Source of the DNA: Macrobrachium rosenbergii
Taxonomy: Eukaryota > Arthropoda > Malacostraca > Decapoda > Palaemonidae
Direction: 5' to 3'
Length of the DNA stretch: 64,000 nucleotides
Assembly: GCF_040412425.1 (NCBI RefSeq)
Contig: NC_089744.1
Span: 26,867,501 to 26,931,500, forward strand
A program made the translations under genes and the position numbers. The notes below the pieces were generated by a model. That model ran no database searches, had not been told where the DNA came from, and saw only the letters and a list, made by a program, of their open reading frames with translations. Below are positions 25,987 to 39,045 of the stretch, piece by piece (position 1 is the stretch's first letter; each line of letters opens with the position of its first letter).

Positions 25987-26060
<74 letters not shown>
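25987..26060. repeat. (ATT)n microsatellite
   Basis: Perfect trinucleotide array. Confidence 0.98.
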
Positions 26061-26501
26061 TCATAAGTTTGATTGTAACAGAGAACTTTCGGTATCAGAA
26101 CTGATCCATGTTCCACTTTTCCTGCCGAGAGCGACCAGATTTGCTGGAGAGCAACGCCAATATGCAGTAAATGCGACACGCTGTCGAACTTTTCAGTTCC
26201 AGAGGTCCTTTATTCCTCTCACCGTTGGACCTTAGGGTGTGCAATTGGAACCTCAAAAGTTCAAGGGAAGATGCCATGCATTACTACCGTCAAACAGTTA
26301 ACCTTGTATTTTAATTACTTAGATGTGTTTTATCAAAATGTCTAATAATTTATTAATTTATCTTTTTTATTTTCTAATAACTGATCTTTTCCTTCTGTAT
26401 TGCCTGTTATCTTCTACAATTTCTTTCAAATGATGCTTAAATTTCAAGTTAATGGCCCCTTTAGGCTTATTCTTATTCCATATGAGCAGATGTTTATCTT
26501 G

Positions 26502-26504
<3 letters not shown>
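26061..26504. other. Unassigned stretch
   Basis: No supported feature. Confidence 0.6.

Positions 26505-26551
<47 letters not shown>
26505..26551. repeat. (AAT)n microsatellite
   Basis: Perfect trinucleotide array, opposite strand sense to the one at 25987. Confidence 0.97.
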
Positions 26552-27258
26552 TCTTACTTTTTATCACACATGCAAAACTTGAAGTGAACAAACAAACAAA
26601 CAAAATTAAGGATTGCATGGATTGGTGATCAGTTCTGATTAAAGGAAGGAATTTATCATTTTTGACCTTGACTTGAAGAAAGCCGTCCTCTCTTTTCCGA
26701 ACGATAGGAATATCAAAGAAGGTGAAATTTCCTATTCCAAAAGTGAAAAAAAGGGAGTTATGTGATCGGGCATTTTATTCTGGCACTGGAGTGATTTTGT
26801 TGTTCGGAAGTTTATCACGTAATTTAAGGACTCTATTTTCTTCTTTTCTTTGTCTTGCATAATCATCCTTCCTTTAACTTATTTTTCTTGTACAGTTATT
26901 ATCGATTTACCTTGCTTCCCGTTCCTTCATATGATGTATTTGTTCGATTCATTGTCTTTGGATTGTTAATTTCCTTCCTTTTACGACAATATATTAAACA
27001 TGAAGATAAAATGTCAAATCAGTAACCAAACCTGAATCTAAGACCAGTGAAATTCACACCAAAATCAACAAAAGCGCTTGACATTTCCGGCTACCTAAAT
27101 AATTAAAACAAATTTGGGAAGAGGGAGCGAAAATCATTAGGAAATTAGACGAAGTAATGACCTCCTGTTGAGTAATAAAATGGCAGTCAAATGCAGCGCT
27201 GGAATAAAAATACTTGTAAAAAGGAACTGGAAGCGTTGTACAGAAAATAGGGAAAAGT
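26552..27258. other. Unassigned stretch
   Basis: No supported feature apart from a short (CAAA)n at about 26588. Confidence 0.6.
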
Positions 27259-27527
27259 TAAGCATACCTTAGTTTAACGAGACCACTGAGCTGATTAACA
27301 GCTCTCCTAGGGCTGGCCCGAAGGATTAGATTTTATTTTACGTGGCTAAGAACCAGTTGGTTACCTAGCAACGGGACCTACAGCTTATTATGGAATCCGA
27401 ACCACATTATAGCGAGAAATGAATTTCTATCACCAGAAATAAATTTCTCCAATTCTTCATTGGCCGGTCGGAGATTCGAACGCGGGGCCAGCAGAGTGGT
27501 AGCTGAGACGGTACCCACCCGCCCAAA
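27259..27527 (-). mobile_element. tRNA-derived SINE family 1, copy C
   Basis: Near-complete minus-strand copy. The B-box-like GTTCGAATCTCC (complement at 27470-27481) and a head running to the CCCGCCCAA end are present. Body words are shared with copies A and B (TTAACAGCTCTCCTAGGGCT, AGCAACGGGACCTACAGCTT). All three copies in the window have the same orientation. Confidence 0.87.
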
Positions 27528-28395
27528 ATAGGGAATGCAGTAACAGAGCGAGAAGCGGGGGCACAGAAAGTTTGAAAAATCACGCTAAGTAGAGCCGTCT
27601 TATAGACGAAAAAATCTACTTCCCATAATTGTGTGATCGCAAAATTAAAATGACTTTGTGATAATTATCCATCCTTTCTTATTTCGGAGAACTCTCACCC
27701 CTGCATCCTCATAGACGGAGTGGAAATAAAGATCACCTTACATATGAATAAATTCCTGAATAAAGTGATTTTTTTTTTCATCTTGAGCATTATCAAAGAG
27801 GCTGCGGATTACTCGCAAAACATAAGTATGCTCAGTTTCTCTTAGTAATTTGTCATTTTTTATTGTTTATTTTTTAGGCTCTCCAACTAGTAAAATCCAA
27901 AGGCTGATTTTATAATAAACTTGAACAGAATAGTATATTGCCAGTAACAAAACTGTTATTTTATGATTTGACTATTCCATATGACATCATTGCTGTCACA
28001 GTTTTTTTAGATCGTCCAATTTCTTCGTTTGGAAGACATCTCAGTAACTAAGTATATCCACGCCAATGACCTCTACTGTTATAATGGCTGATGTCTCCTC
28101 AATAATGGTTTCATCCCACATGTTCCTTTCCCCCTGTGCCAATTGCACAATCGCGGAGGTATCGATGACCTTTGCTCCTTCGAAACTTGTGTAGTTTCTC
28201 GAATTCGAAAGGATTTGTTTGGTTAGTGACATTAGCCTTATCTGATTTCTAGACGTACTTAGATGGAGTAAATCTTCATAAAGGGGGAAGTGCCCAGTAC
28301 TCAACTATCTTTTATAAAAGAAGAAATCTTTTACCTTTCATCTCGTCAGTAAAAAGCTTTCTTTTGATTTGTCTATGTATTGGAAAATTTAGATA
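27528..28395. other. Unassigned stretch
   Basis: The 87-codon minus-strand frame at 28041-28304 has no recognisable domain. Confidence 0.55.
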
Positions 28396-28505
28396 TTATA
28401 TATTGTATATTACATATATATGTATATATATATGTGTGTGTGTATGTGTGTATAATGTGTGTATATATACATATATGTGTATATATATTTGTGTGTGTGT
28501 AATCA
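28396..28505. repeat. Mixed TATG/TG/TA simple sequence
   Basis: Imperfect alternating purine-pyrimidine repeats. Confidence 0.9.
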
Positions 28506-29187
28506 TACACAGGTCGTTTTGGATAAGGTTCCTACCCTCATACCGTTTCTTTAATCCGGCATGAGGCAGATCCATCCCTTGGAATTCCTAATTTTTGTTA
28601 TAATACATCATTTTCGTCTCCTCCATTTTTCACTCTCTCACCAGCTGGATAATGTGTTGTTTAAAACTTTCCTGAGCCCAAACTTTATAAAGGATCTCAT
28701 GGTACAATCAAATCTTGCAGAATCTCAGGTTTTCTTAATTCTTCAAGTCTTAGTGTTCAGATCGACAACTCATTCGACTACAGATCCTGTTGTTTCGTAC
28801 CTTGAGCTTCTCTCTGTGGCTGTCATTTATTCCCAAGCAGTGCTTGTTACTGCGAGTTGTTATCAGTATTTCTGCCTCTCATCACATCAGGGCAGTGAGC
28901 GAAGAGACTGAAATATTTCAAGTTCCAAGAAATGGGGTAAAGTATGCACTTTTACACCACTAAAGTGTGCATTGTATGGCTCTGTAAATATTGCCTTCCA
29001 ATAATAATAAAGGTAAAATTTTGAATCTTGTGAATTTTGTGAGCTAATTTTGCCCCATTTCTCCTATAACAGTTAATCTGAAATGACATATAAGATGATT
29101 TCTGTCTAGGTTTATGAAGGGGAGGATGGCTAAATGTGACCATGATGGTCGTTTTATATGAGTTGTGTAGTTTTGTAAACATTAATA

Positions 29188-29189
<2 letters not shown>
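28506..29189. other. Unassigned stretch
   Basis: The 116-codon frame at 28561-28911 has no recognisable domain. Confidence 0.55.
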
Positions 29190-29253
<64 letters not shown>

Positions 29254-29283
29254 CATACATACATACATACATACATACATACA

Positions 29284-29314
<31 letters not shown>
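29190..29314. repeat. (TA)n followed by (ACAT)n
   Basis: TA to about 29250, then perfect ACAT tetranucleotides to 29314. Confidence 0.97.
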
Positions 29315-29668
29315 CCACTTAAAAATACAATCCCTTCGAAGGTATGTCTCTTCAGTTCTTGAGAAGATGTGTATCGTAGAATTTTTCCAATATTTCGGGT
29401 GAAAGAAACACTGAGGGTCTTTGGCAGAGAGAAACGGTCCATTTGTAAGGTAGGAAGTAAATGAACTATTCCTTGGAAGAAGCCGATCGTTACAGTTGTC
29501 CTTGAAAAGGTCTTCATTAATGCGATGTATCTGGAATGAGGAGAAATGGAGAGGATTCCGGGAGATTCATGCTGGATTATTCCCATGCATCACGAGCCCT
29601 AATGACATGAGGCTCTTGGAATTCATTATTAATATTACAAGAGTAAAGGGATTCATACAGTACGGGCT
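29315..29668. other. Unassigned stretch
   Basis: No supported feature. Confidence 0.6.
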
Positions 29669-30186
29669 AGAAATGATAAGACTGAGAATCATCCATGTAA
29701 AAGGAAACATTAAAAGAAGAAGAAGAAGAAGAAGAAGAAAAGGAAACAAAAAAGAGGACCATAATTTCAAGATGAAAAGTCAAATAAGAACCATGAGAAT
29801 CGTCCATGTGAAAAAGGACGGGACACAAGAAAGAGGATGGTAATTTCAAGAAGTTGAAAAATTAAAATAAGAACCACGTCAATCTTCCATGTAAAAGGAA
29901 ACAGGATAAAAGACACTAATTTCAAGAAGATGAAAAAGGAAAATAAGAACCATGTCAATCTTCTTTGTAAAAGGAGACGAGGTAAAAGACGATAATTTCA
30001 AGACGTTGAAAAAGTAAAATAAGAACCATGTCAATCATCCATGTAAAAGGAAACGAGAAAAAGGACGATAATTTCAAGAGGATGGAAAGTAAAATAAGAA
30101 CCATGACAACCATCCATGTAAAAGGAAACAAGAAAAAGGATGACAGTTTCAGGAAATTGAAAAGGTAATGTAAGAAACATGACAAT
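29669..30186. repeat. ~77-bp purine-rich tandem repeat, 6-7 units
   Basis: Unit words are AAATAAGAACCATGTCAATC, ATCCATGTAAAAGGAAAC, AAAAGGACGATAATTTCAAG. Units diverge by roughly a tenth to a fifth. The first unit carries an (AGA)n expansion at about 29713-29740. Open frames on both strands across it are repeat artefacts. Confidence 0.92.
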
Positions 30187-30377
30187 CAAAGGGTTTCACT
30201 CTCTAAGGAGTTCCATTTATTCTTTTGGCCGAAAACCCCTTATTTCCTTAGCTTTTTCTTTTTATTTTACCCACAGCAAGTTGATGAAATAAATGACAGC
30301 GGACAGGGAAAGCTGTCAGTTGGGTCTCAGGCTTTGCAGTGACAAGCGTATCCAGAAACTGTGAGGAATTCAAGACA

Positions 30378-30412
30378 TTAAGAGGGCATTGTGGCTATTA
30401 CAGTTATATGCT
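30378..30412 (+). repeat. Solitary copy of the fold-back terminal motif
   Basis: ATTAAGAGGGCATTGTGGCT then ATTACAGTTATAT matches the arms of the fold-back elements at 57640 and 63008. A short TA run (30440-30453) follows. Confidence 0.7.
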
Positions 30413-30655
30413 GATAGAACTTTGTTTGCATCATTATCAATATATATATATATAACTCTGGTAAATCATATAAATTATTTAAAACCCGGGACGCTAAAAA
30501 ATGAAAACAGAATGTTAGATGTTCAAAATGAGTAAAAGTTATGATTTCAAAATTTAATTTTAAGAGTACGATTTGAAGTACAACGATTTCCTGATGTATA
30601 TGTTTTCAGTTTTTTTTATTGGTTGTTCTAATGCATCTTGAAAGCACTATTTGTC

Positions 30656-30658
<3 letters not shown>

Positions 30659-30742
<84 letters not shown>
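30659..30742. repeat. (TA)n microsatellite
   Basis: Perfect TA array. Confidence 0.98.
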
Positions 30743-30744
<2 letters not shown>

Positions 30745-32348
30745 CTAATCTTCTTTTGAAAATTATCCAAAGTAGAAAGTTTTACCCGTCGGGAAGAAGT
30801 ATGAAAATCCTCTAAAAAACCTTTCTACTTTATCACAAAGTGTTACAGCAAATTGCCGGAGGCTGTCGTGAGATGTAGTCACTGCAGCTAAATAGCGGTA
30901 ATAATCCGCATGAATTTCTTAGTCTTGATAAAAAATAGGGCACCGTTCCTTTTAAAAAGGTACTGCAAATGAAAACTTATTCAGTGAAATGCAGTGTGAA
31001 AAGAATCATTACAAAATTTAAAATTCAACTTTTTTTTTTTTTTGTCTAAGGGGATAGTAAAAGTAGTACATAAATGCGTACAAAAACAGAAGTCAGATAA
31101 AACTCAGCTTTAAGAAACTAATTAATAGGTCTTGCTGAAACCAGGCTCTTGTGTTTCATTGCTTCAGGTGTCGAATTCTCAGTTTCATTTCTTGACTTTT
31201 CACTGAAGCCGTGTTGAAATACGTCAGCAAACACGTCCCGACAAGAAGGACGCTCAAGGTAAATCACTCGTTATAGCACACCGAACAACAGAACGAAAAA
31301 TTGCAAAAACTGGAGAGAAAAAGAAAATAATGAGAAAAGTCTAATATTTGCACCAAACAAAGTCAGCGAAGTATAATTTGTCGTCAAACAGAACAAAATT
31401 GTTGAGTGATCTTTACGTAGGTAAAATTAGAAGTTTCACGACTGGCACAAACAGGCCGATATTTTTTTTTTTTTTTTTCGAAAAGTGTTTTTCGCTTCCA
31501 GTATATGTTCCAACCACTCCGGAATAAAGTAAGTGCCGTGGATTTCAGAATAAAGTTGAATTTGACTAATGTGGACGGAAATGTTTTATTACTTTCCCCT
31601 TGGAAAAAAGGTGGAATGTATTCAAATATTTATTCGAATATTTGCTGCACATTGAACTGGAGCATTTGAAGGTTTTGCCGTGCATTTTGAATTCATTTCA
31701 AGTTGTAGTATATAAAAAAATTATGGCATAGTCCTTCGTGGTGATTAAAAAAAACTACATTGAAGAATATGTATTAGAGCATTTTTTTCTCTGGAAAGTG
31801 GCCTTATAGCTTACCTATTCAGTTTGATTACTACCTGGTTAAAGTGAGAGGAAAACTACATGTCATTTTAGAAAATTACACACAAAAAGCTCCCTGCCTC
31901 ATAAACAATAAAAACTAATCTTTAATGTGGTTTACGAATCATTTGGTTTCTGGAAAACTGATCGAGCTCAGATTCCTGAGAATGGTTGCCTAATTTAATA
32001 TGGCTCTTGTTATGCCTCGTTATTTGCGTATTTCACTAAGAGATGTAAAGTAACCTAAAAAACAACTAAAAGAAAAATCGATGTTTTGTTCTCTTTTGTA
32101 GAGGATAATTGAAATTATGAAAGGTCACACTATACGTCGATGAAAATATATAGCAATAAAATCGTTGAGATAAATTGGCCTGCGATGTTAATGGAACCCA
32201 ATGTAATAAAAATATATCTTTGAAAAGAATGTAATAACTGAGCATCATGATTAAGTGATGAATGCCCCAGGGATTTTTCTAAAAGTATTATTGTTCTTCA
32301 CTTTTTCCTGTTGTTAATTTATGTATATCAACCACTCAGTAGACAAGT

Positions 32349-32350
<2 letters not shown>
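30743..32350. other. Unassigned AT-rich stretch
   Basis: Poly-T runs near 31029-31042 and 31462-31478. No supported gene. Confidence 0.6.

Positions 32351-32406
<56 letters not shown>
32351..32406. repeat. (GA)n microsatellite
   Basis: Perfect GA array, then a short G-run. Confidence 0.97.
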
Positions 32407-32409
<3 letters not shown>

Positions 32410-33341
32410 AGGGGGGGCCACTTTGATTAGATGTAGATGCGACAAAGGAGTTCCCGTGATGGCTAGAACCTCATACTGAAATCATTTATAAATGCGAATG
32501 CATACGCTCAGCAAGTTGAAGGAATATATCAACAGTCACTGCGTATTAGCAGGTCAGTTAAATATTCGACGTATAAAAAAACCTGTTTAATACAGCTTTA
32601 TTCGTCTTGCTTTTCGTAGGGGTACCCACGAAAGAACATAAGATTCGGAAACTGCTTCAGCAAGCGGAAGACGGTAAAAGGAGTAGACACTAAAGTTTGC
32701 ATCCCAAACCTACGCTTCATGTTGCCAAAGATAAAGCTGGCCGACAGCGTGTGGTAGGTATTCACAAAGTTTGAAGACATTGAATATAACTTTGTAGTAT
32801 ACGACTTATCATCTGTTTCAGGAGGAATTAAAGTTGATATCTGCTTCTGTTTGTTTTTGCACACACACGTGTTTCACTGTTAGTTGGATAATAATGAGTA
32901 CAAGTAATCTCCCAAGCGATATGAAATGATTTGACGATATGAGAAAGAACAGTTATAAGAAAAAATGTGATAATTAGATATACGAGAGGAGAGAATGGGT
33001 AGACTCTTGGACTCTTTTTAAAATACCTCGCACGATGCAGATTGTTTTTTCTCCATAAGGTTTAGGTACTTCTTCCAGGCTTTCAAAATCTTCCGTAAAA
33101 AAAAGGCGTGTTGAGATCTTTTGTCAGTTTGAACTCAGTGGTATTTTACGATTTTTAATCATATTTTGTGCTTTTGGTGGAGTGGGGTTTAGGGGTATAT
33201 CGGAGGAAATTGTCTTTAGAATACAACATGCTATGTCAATTGGTTAGGTGGTGTAAACCAATTTCATGATAAACTTTTTAATGATTAGCCTTAGTACTTA
33301 ATTTTTACTTACATTTACTTTCAGTTATTTAATATATTTGA

Positions 33342-33342
<1 letters not shown>
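32407..33342. other. Unassigned stretch
   Basis: No supported feature. Confidence 0.6.

Positions 33343-33420
<78 letters not shown>
33343..33420. repeat. (CT)n microsatellite
   Basis: Perfect CT array. Confidence 0.98.
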
Positions 33421-33425
<5 letters not shown>

Positions 33426-34540
33426 ATGGTTAATTGTTCTAGTCTGCATGCAATGGGAAACTAATATCCAGTGTTTGGGAGCGCTTCCAGTTTTTAAGTC
33501 TGTGACCGGAGGAATTGTATAAAATATATGGGTTATCCTACTGACTGTAAGTAATAACAGATCCCCGTTTGAGCACTAGCCTAGGTCCGCCAAACAAACA
33601 ATAACATTCAGATGTTCTTTTTCTTGCATCTGATTTTATTACAGTAATGTGTTGTAATGTACTTAACTCATATTGCTATAAATGTATGCGTTTCTTGAAT
33701 TTCATTTCATTTTTTGATCCACACTAAATTCAGAAGCTACCCTTGGCTTTCAAGCCTCTTATATCATTAACCATTGTTTACGCTTCCCATCATTATAATA
33801 ATTTTCCAGTCTAATATTCCACTTAAGTTGACCTCGCCCTTACAGGCTTTGTGCATTTCAGTTTGTAAACAAGTCTGTTTATACATATCCAAAGGCTTTG
33901 TTCAAATGCATGCATTAAAGCATTTATGTGTCTTTGCCAACACTACCCTCTTGTAATGTGATTGTAATTATTTTTCTTTTCTTTCACACCGCATCATCTT
34001 CCCCACTCTATTACCCTTACCCGTCTACCCGTTTCCTCAGTTACAGATTAATAAATGCATCGTTCATATCCGCTAATTTCGACATTAGCTGTTTTCCTCT
34101 GCTTTTTGTTCTTCTTAAGAAAGTTTTTACCTCTTGTCTGCGATCGGAATTTTTTTTTTATTCTTACTTAATTTTTTCTCATCAGAAAACAATATGAACG
34201 AACAGAGAAACTTACAGGTCCTTTTCTGGAAAAGGATGCTATATAGAAACCATAGGACGCGCGAATGGGGAAATTTAGTTATAACTAGAAAGAACCGTTT
34301 TTTGTGCTTACAAATAAAGGACGAAGAACACTTAACGATAACAACGAATTTCACAAGTGAAGCGAAGAACTTTACCCCCAACAGTTAATCTTTTCCGAAA
34401 AGTCATTTACGGCCAATATTAACACAAACAGTGCATGTAATTATCTATTCATTTCTTATGTTTATCCATGAATAAACAATATACCAACTGAAAGTATCAA
34501 AGGATTGGGATCTCTATTAAAGTTCATGGTAGGAAATCCC
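33421..34540. other. Unassigned stretch
   Basis: Short overlapping open frames on both strands at 33774-34388 have no recognisable domain. Confidence 0.55.
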
Positions 34541-34765
34541 CACAGCTGTATATAAGCTAAGGGATCGGTTGTTCTTATCAAAAGCATCTTCCCCCGTTAA
34601 ACCCTTCTTCTCCAAATCGTCCCTCACTTTATCATGCCATCTTAACTTTTGCCTCCATCTTGACCTTCTACCCCTAACAGGTTTAGCCTAAGGCTCCTTA
34701 TTATTCCTTCCTTCTCACTCATTCTTACAGCATGCCCATACTATCTCAGCCCTCAACAAAGATGC
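34541..34765 (-). pseudogene. LINE reverse transcriptase C-terminal remnant (RTE-like)
   Basis: The minus-strand translation reads VRGRRSRWRQKLRWHDKVRD then DLEKKGLTGEDAFDK. This matches the C-terminal tail of 'endonuclease-reverse transcriptase' LINEs, where R-G-R-(P/R)-x-x-R-W-x-D precedes the end. Upstream HA(V/C)-like residues are present but frame-shifted. No RT catalytic part is visible. It is a short fragment, independent of the long LINE at 59560. Confidence 0.65.
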
Positions 34766-35905
34766 CAAATGTAAATCATTTGTTACTTGTTTCCACAGAT
34801 TTATTAAACCTAAAACTTCAAAGAAACATGAACTTAAGTAAACTGGATAATATATTTGTATTAGAGAACCTCAGTCAGAGTCCAAAATTTTGTTCGAGAA
34901 GCAAAAAACATACCGTGTGATCTTAGCGTAAATAAAATTTGAATTAATTATTGGAACAAAGAGGCAATTTTTCTAAAAAAAAATGTTCGTTTCGTGATAT
35001 TCAGACTTAATCTTTATTTTGCCTCATGTGCACTTGAATATTTTACGACATTTACCAGAACAAGAATAAACGCAGTTAAGGATTTGTTGCGAATTTCATT
35101 TTGAAACTTCTTTGATGTATTTCATCCACGAAGTTCGTCGTTGTATTTTTAATTTGTTTAAAAGCTTTTGTATGCTTATGACTACCGATTTTTAGATCTA
35201 CGTTCATATTATTTTTTCTTTTTTTTTTAATTTCTGTCTCCAAGAAAAAATAGGCATATCATATTTCTGTTTCTAGAAACTAAAAGAAGTAGCTTCATAC
35301 TCCCTGATAAGTACAATATTTTAATTTTGGGCCCAGCTCCGACCAAACAGATTGGTTCTATTTCGAGAAAAGTGACTATGCATTTTATTAATAAACGATT
35401 CATGAGATTAGCAAAATTGATCTGACGAAACAGCTATTTACTAATCCATTATGAAGGTAGATTAATCTAGGAATCTGTTGATATCACGGACGGAAAGTTC
35501 GGAAGCTTTTTGTGATCCATAAATGACACTATCCCGCAAATTAAAATTGAAATAGAATTTCTATAAAATGACTGGATATGTGAATGAACCTGCAGTGCCA
35601 GTGTAAAATTATCTCGAAGCAAAATTAGGGAAAGGCTTTACCGCAAATGAAAACGCTGGGTCATTACGAATTTGAATGAATGTGATATCCATTGCTCATC
35701 CCAATGTTGCTTACATTGCTCCGTCGGTTGCTTTACTTTTTGTCTCTCTCACCCCTTTGCCAATAAAACATCCATATTTCCCTACTGGTGCATTAGCTAG
35801 TTACGTATATAATGACTAGTTTCGCCCTGTTAGATTACCTCGTTGAGGCCTGTCCATTTTTAAATTAAGATATGATGGAATACACTCTTGACAGAGAAAT
35901 ACTCA
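34766..35905. other. Unassigned AT-rich stretch
   Basis: No supported feature. Confidence 0.6.

Positions 35906-35965
<60 letters not shown>
35906..35965. repeat. (ATT)n microsatellite
   Basis: Perfect trinucleotide array. Confidence 0.98.
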
Positions 35966-36130
35966 TTTAATATCTCCTTCTCCATGTATCCAACCCCAGC
36001 GGCAACCCAAAACAATCGACTGGTCATCATGCACAGTGTTCTTTCTATAAACCAACCGAAAATGCTGAATTTTAAGGAAACACTACTGTAGCATTCCTAC
36101 CTCGTCCGTGGATCGAATACAGATCTATTT

Positions 36131-36131
<1 letters not shown>

Positions 36132-36199
<68 letters not shown>

Positions 36200-36268
36200 C
36201 ATAATAAACATAGAATTATTATTCTAAATTATACTTCAATCCTGTATGCAATATGATATTAACTAATT

Positions 36269-36328
<60 letters not shown>
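36132..36328. repeat. Two (GA)n arrays separated by ~73 bp
   Basis: GA arrays at 36132-36196 and 36270-36328, each preceded by TTTA. The spacer is AT-rich. Confidence 0.96.
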
Positions 36329-36332
<4 letters not shown>

Positions 36333-38086
36333 CGAGGGCAACAGATGGTGCGAAATGGCATAATGAATAAATCACTGTGCTAGAGACATTCTGTCTATTT
36401 TTGTGCACATGTAATTTTAGAAAATACCTCTCAGATGGGCGGACAGACTGGGGGGAAAGTTCAAGGCTGAAATTCATAGTGTAATTATATTATTGGTTTG
36501 CCCGTATAGACGTTGAATTATTATGCGTATGGAACCATGATTTAGCGACGAAAGATAAAGGAAACTTCACAATAAACTTCGTATCTGAATCTTAAGTGTG
36601 ATATTATAACCAGGAAAGGAGGTTTCACATTCGTCCGAATTGACTCTTACAAAGATTTCGAGGCATCTACGGACAATCGGAAGCTGAAATTTCGACATAA
36701 TTTCTTAACCAATATGGCAGTCTGTGTCACTTGAGAGACACAAGATCTTCTAATGACAATCCTTTCACCAAATCGATATTGAGAAGAACGTAAATATCCT
36801 TGTAAAACTTCTTTATAGTTTTTTCGCTCGCTATCTATAATCAAAACGACATGAAATAATTACACAGACCACGGTCACTTGAAATGCATGATTCATAATT
36901 TCAACTTGATGTTTCATCAAAGCTGTGCTCTCTATGTTAGCGAATTCTTCTTCAGAATGAGAACTCAGTGTAAAACGTTGGTTACATTTTACACAGAGTA
37001 ACTGAACCTAATCAGCAAGAGAACCAGAAAACCAGAAAGCTAAACAAGTAAATCGTTTACCTGCTCAGAAACCATCTCACCCCCAGTATAATTTTATGAC
37101 AAACAAGACAATTGTCAAGTGAAATTCAAACAAGTATGGATGACCGTCGGTACTGGAAAAAATAGACATTACGAAACGAAGATGTGTTTCTTACCTCCCA
37201 TGGAACGCTGCAAATTCTGTGAGATGAAGAAGAACTACCGTCATGGAATTCTAACATGACCTTTAATTTAACCGACATGAACTCGACCGTTCCAATACTT
37301 TAACCAAGAAAAATAAAAAGGGAATGTATTAAAGGATTTGTTGTCCTTTAAATTCTGGAAATCCTGTGATGTATTTAATTCATGATATTTGTTATTCATG
37401 TTTGAATACAATTAGAAGGCTGTTTTATGCCGGTAACATAAGCCGTTCGGTTTTGATGACATCAAACAATGTTTTACGAAAACAAGCAGTTTTGATATAA
37501 GTACTATATAAGCATTCATGTTTATTTGCTTTTTTTGATATTGCGTTTGTGCTCTGTTTACTTTGTATATCAGTTTCCCTGTCCATTTCTAACCTAGATC
37601 TCGAAGTCCATTTATTAACAGATTGTAATTTAAATTAAATGAATATCTGACTAAAGGCACTGCCTTGTGTTTGTTTTTTGACATAAAAATTACGCCTCTC
37701 AGAGAATGTATTTACCTACTAATGAGAAATCTGGGTCACTTTAAACTTTCCAGTCACCAAAGATGCAGTATGTGGACGGATGTGACTGGATCTGAAATCC
37801 ATCAATCATTCAAAAGGCCTTTGTAAATTTTATGATAAAACTTTTCTTTTTTGAAGGTTGAAACGTTGAATTAGAAATGTCTGCTTCTTTGGTTTTCTCT
37901 TAATGAAAAACATTTATATCAAGGTGAAATTCAAAGCTGCTCGAAGCTTATTGAATACAGGGATCGGGCTGACCTTTAAAGAAACGTATTGTTAAGTTAT
38001 ACACCAGCACCTTTTAACTCAGCAATGAATGTTGAAAGGCTAAACCCACGTGTAGTGCTACGAGAACTACGAGTTTTGCTGCATTG

Positions 38087-38092
<6 letters not shown>
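36329..38092. other. Unassigned stretch
   Basis: No supported feature. Short frames only. Confidence 0.6.

Positions 38093-38164
<72 letters not shown>
38093..38164. repeat. (TA)n microsatellite at a SINE tail
   Basis: Perfect TA array ~30 bp left of the SINE below, i.e. at its 3' end. Confidence 0.97.
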
Positions 38165-38170
<6 letters not shown>

Positions 38171-38193
38171 GTGTACTCGTATATACATATTTG

Positions 38194-38413
38194 TATGACT
38201 TTTTATCACATCACCGTGATTCATATACCAGTAAGCTACAAACGTCCTTTAATATCCAATTCGCTCTACCTCTGAAATAATATATTTTCATATATGTTAC
38301 CGAAGGGGAATTTCTTAGTTGATAATAAGTTCGTCGTCCCGTGGGCTCGAACCAGCGAAGGACAAGAACTCAGGACTACAGTGGACGCATTAACCCACGC
38401 GGCCAGCAAGTGA
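38194..38413 (-). mobile_element. tRNA-derived SINE family 2, copy a
   Basis: The minus-strand head reads CTTGCTGGCCGCGTGGGTTA, an A-box of tRNA type (TGGCCGCGTGG). About 45 bp later comes the B-box-like GGTTCGAGCCC. The body runs left through AAATTCCCCTTCGGTAACAT and GTAGAGCGAATTGGATATTA to TATCACGGTGATGTGATAAA, then to a (TA)n array. A tRNA-Ser-like ancestor is plausible. Distinct from family 1. Confidence 0.8.
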
Positions 38414-38538
38414 GGTATAAGTAGATATCGTCTCCCATATACAAATCCCCGTCGAACTCAGGTGTTTGTATTTAGAGACGATATCCACCCACCTCTGCCA
38501 TGCTAACCGTGTAGTGCGTATGTCGCACGCAGCCATAT

Positions 38539-38744
38539 TATGACTTTTTATCACATCACCGTGATTCATATACAATCAGTAAGCTACAAACGTCCTTTAA
38601 TATCCAATTCGCTCTACTCGGAAATAATATATTTTCATATATGTTACCGAAGGGGAATTTTTTAGTTGATAATAAGTTCGTCGTCCCGTGGGCTCGAACC
38701 AGCGAAGGACAAGAACTCAGGACTACAGTGGACGCATTAACCCA
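38539..38744 (-). mobile_element. tRNA-derived SINE family 2, copy b (head truncated)
   Basis: Direct repeat of copy a (345 bp apart), almost identical from TATGACTTTTTATCACATCA to ACGCATTAACCCA. The A-box end is missing. The left end abuts sequence, not (TA)n. Confidence 0.85.
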
Positions 38745-38828
38745 TTATTCTTTATTTTTTTATTCCTCTGTTATCTTCAAATATATAGTTCCACCTTTCA
38801 CTCTCTATTAAGGTTTGATTATGTTGAT

Positions 38829-38909
38829 GAAAGAGAGAGAGAGAGAGAGAAATCGAATTTCATGAGATAGTATTTTCCGAAGAACCTTGTGCTCTGAAAG
38901 AGGTTAAAT

Positions 38910-38981
<72 letters not shown>

Positions 38982-39045
38982 GGAAACTAATTTCATGAGA
39001 CAATATTATCCAATGAATCTTACTTTATGAAAGAGGTTAAAGTGA
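38829..39045. repeat. Composite (GA)n array with a duplicated ~70-bp spacer
   Basis: (GA)n at 38829-38849 and 38914-38977, each followed by a related segment. Shared words: ATTTCATGAGA, AATCTTACTTTATGAAAGAG / AACCTTGTGCTCTGAAAGAG, GAGGTTAAA. Confidence 0.88.

Noticed and set aside
28561..28911. 116-codon plus-strand open frame
   Set aside because: No domain, no coding-like neighbours, and no splice or start context to support it.
28925..29010. Short inverted repeat (TGCACTTTTACACCACTAAAG region)
   Set aside because: Stem of about 10 bp in AT-rich DNA with no repeat copies. Not distinguishable from chance.
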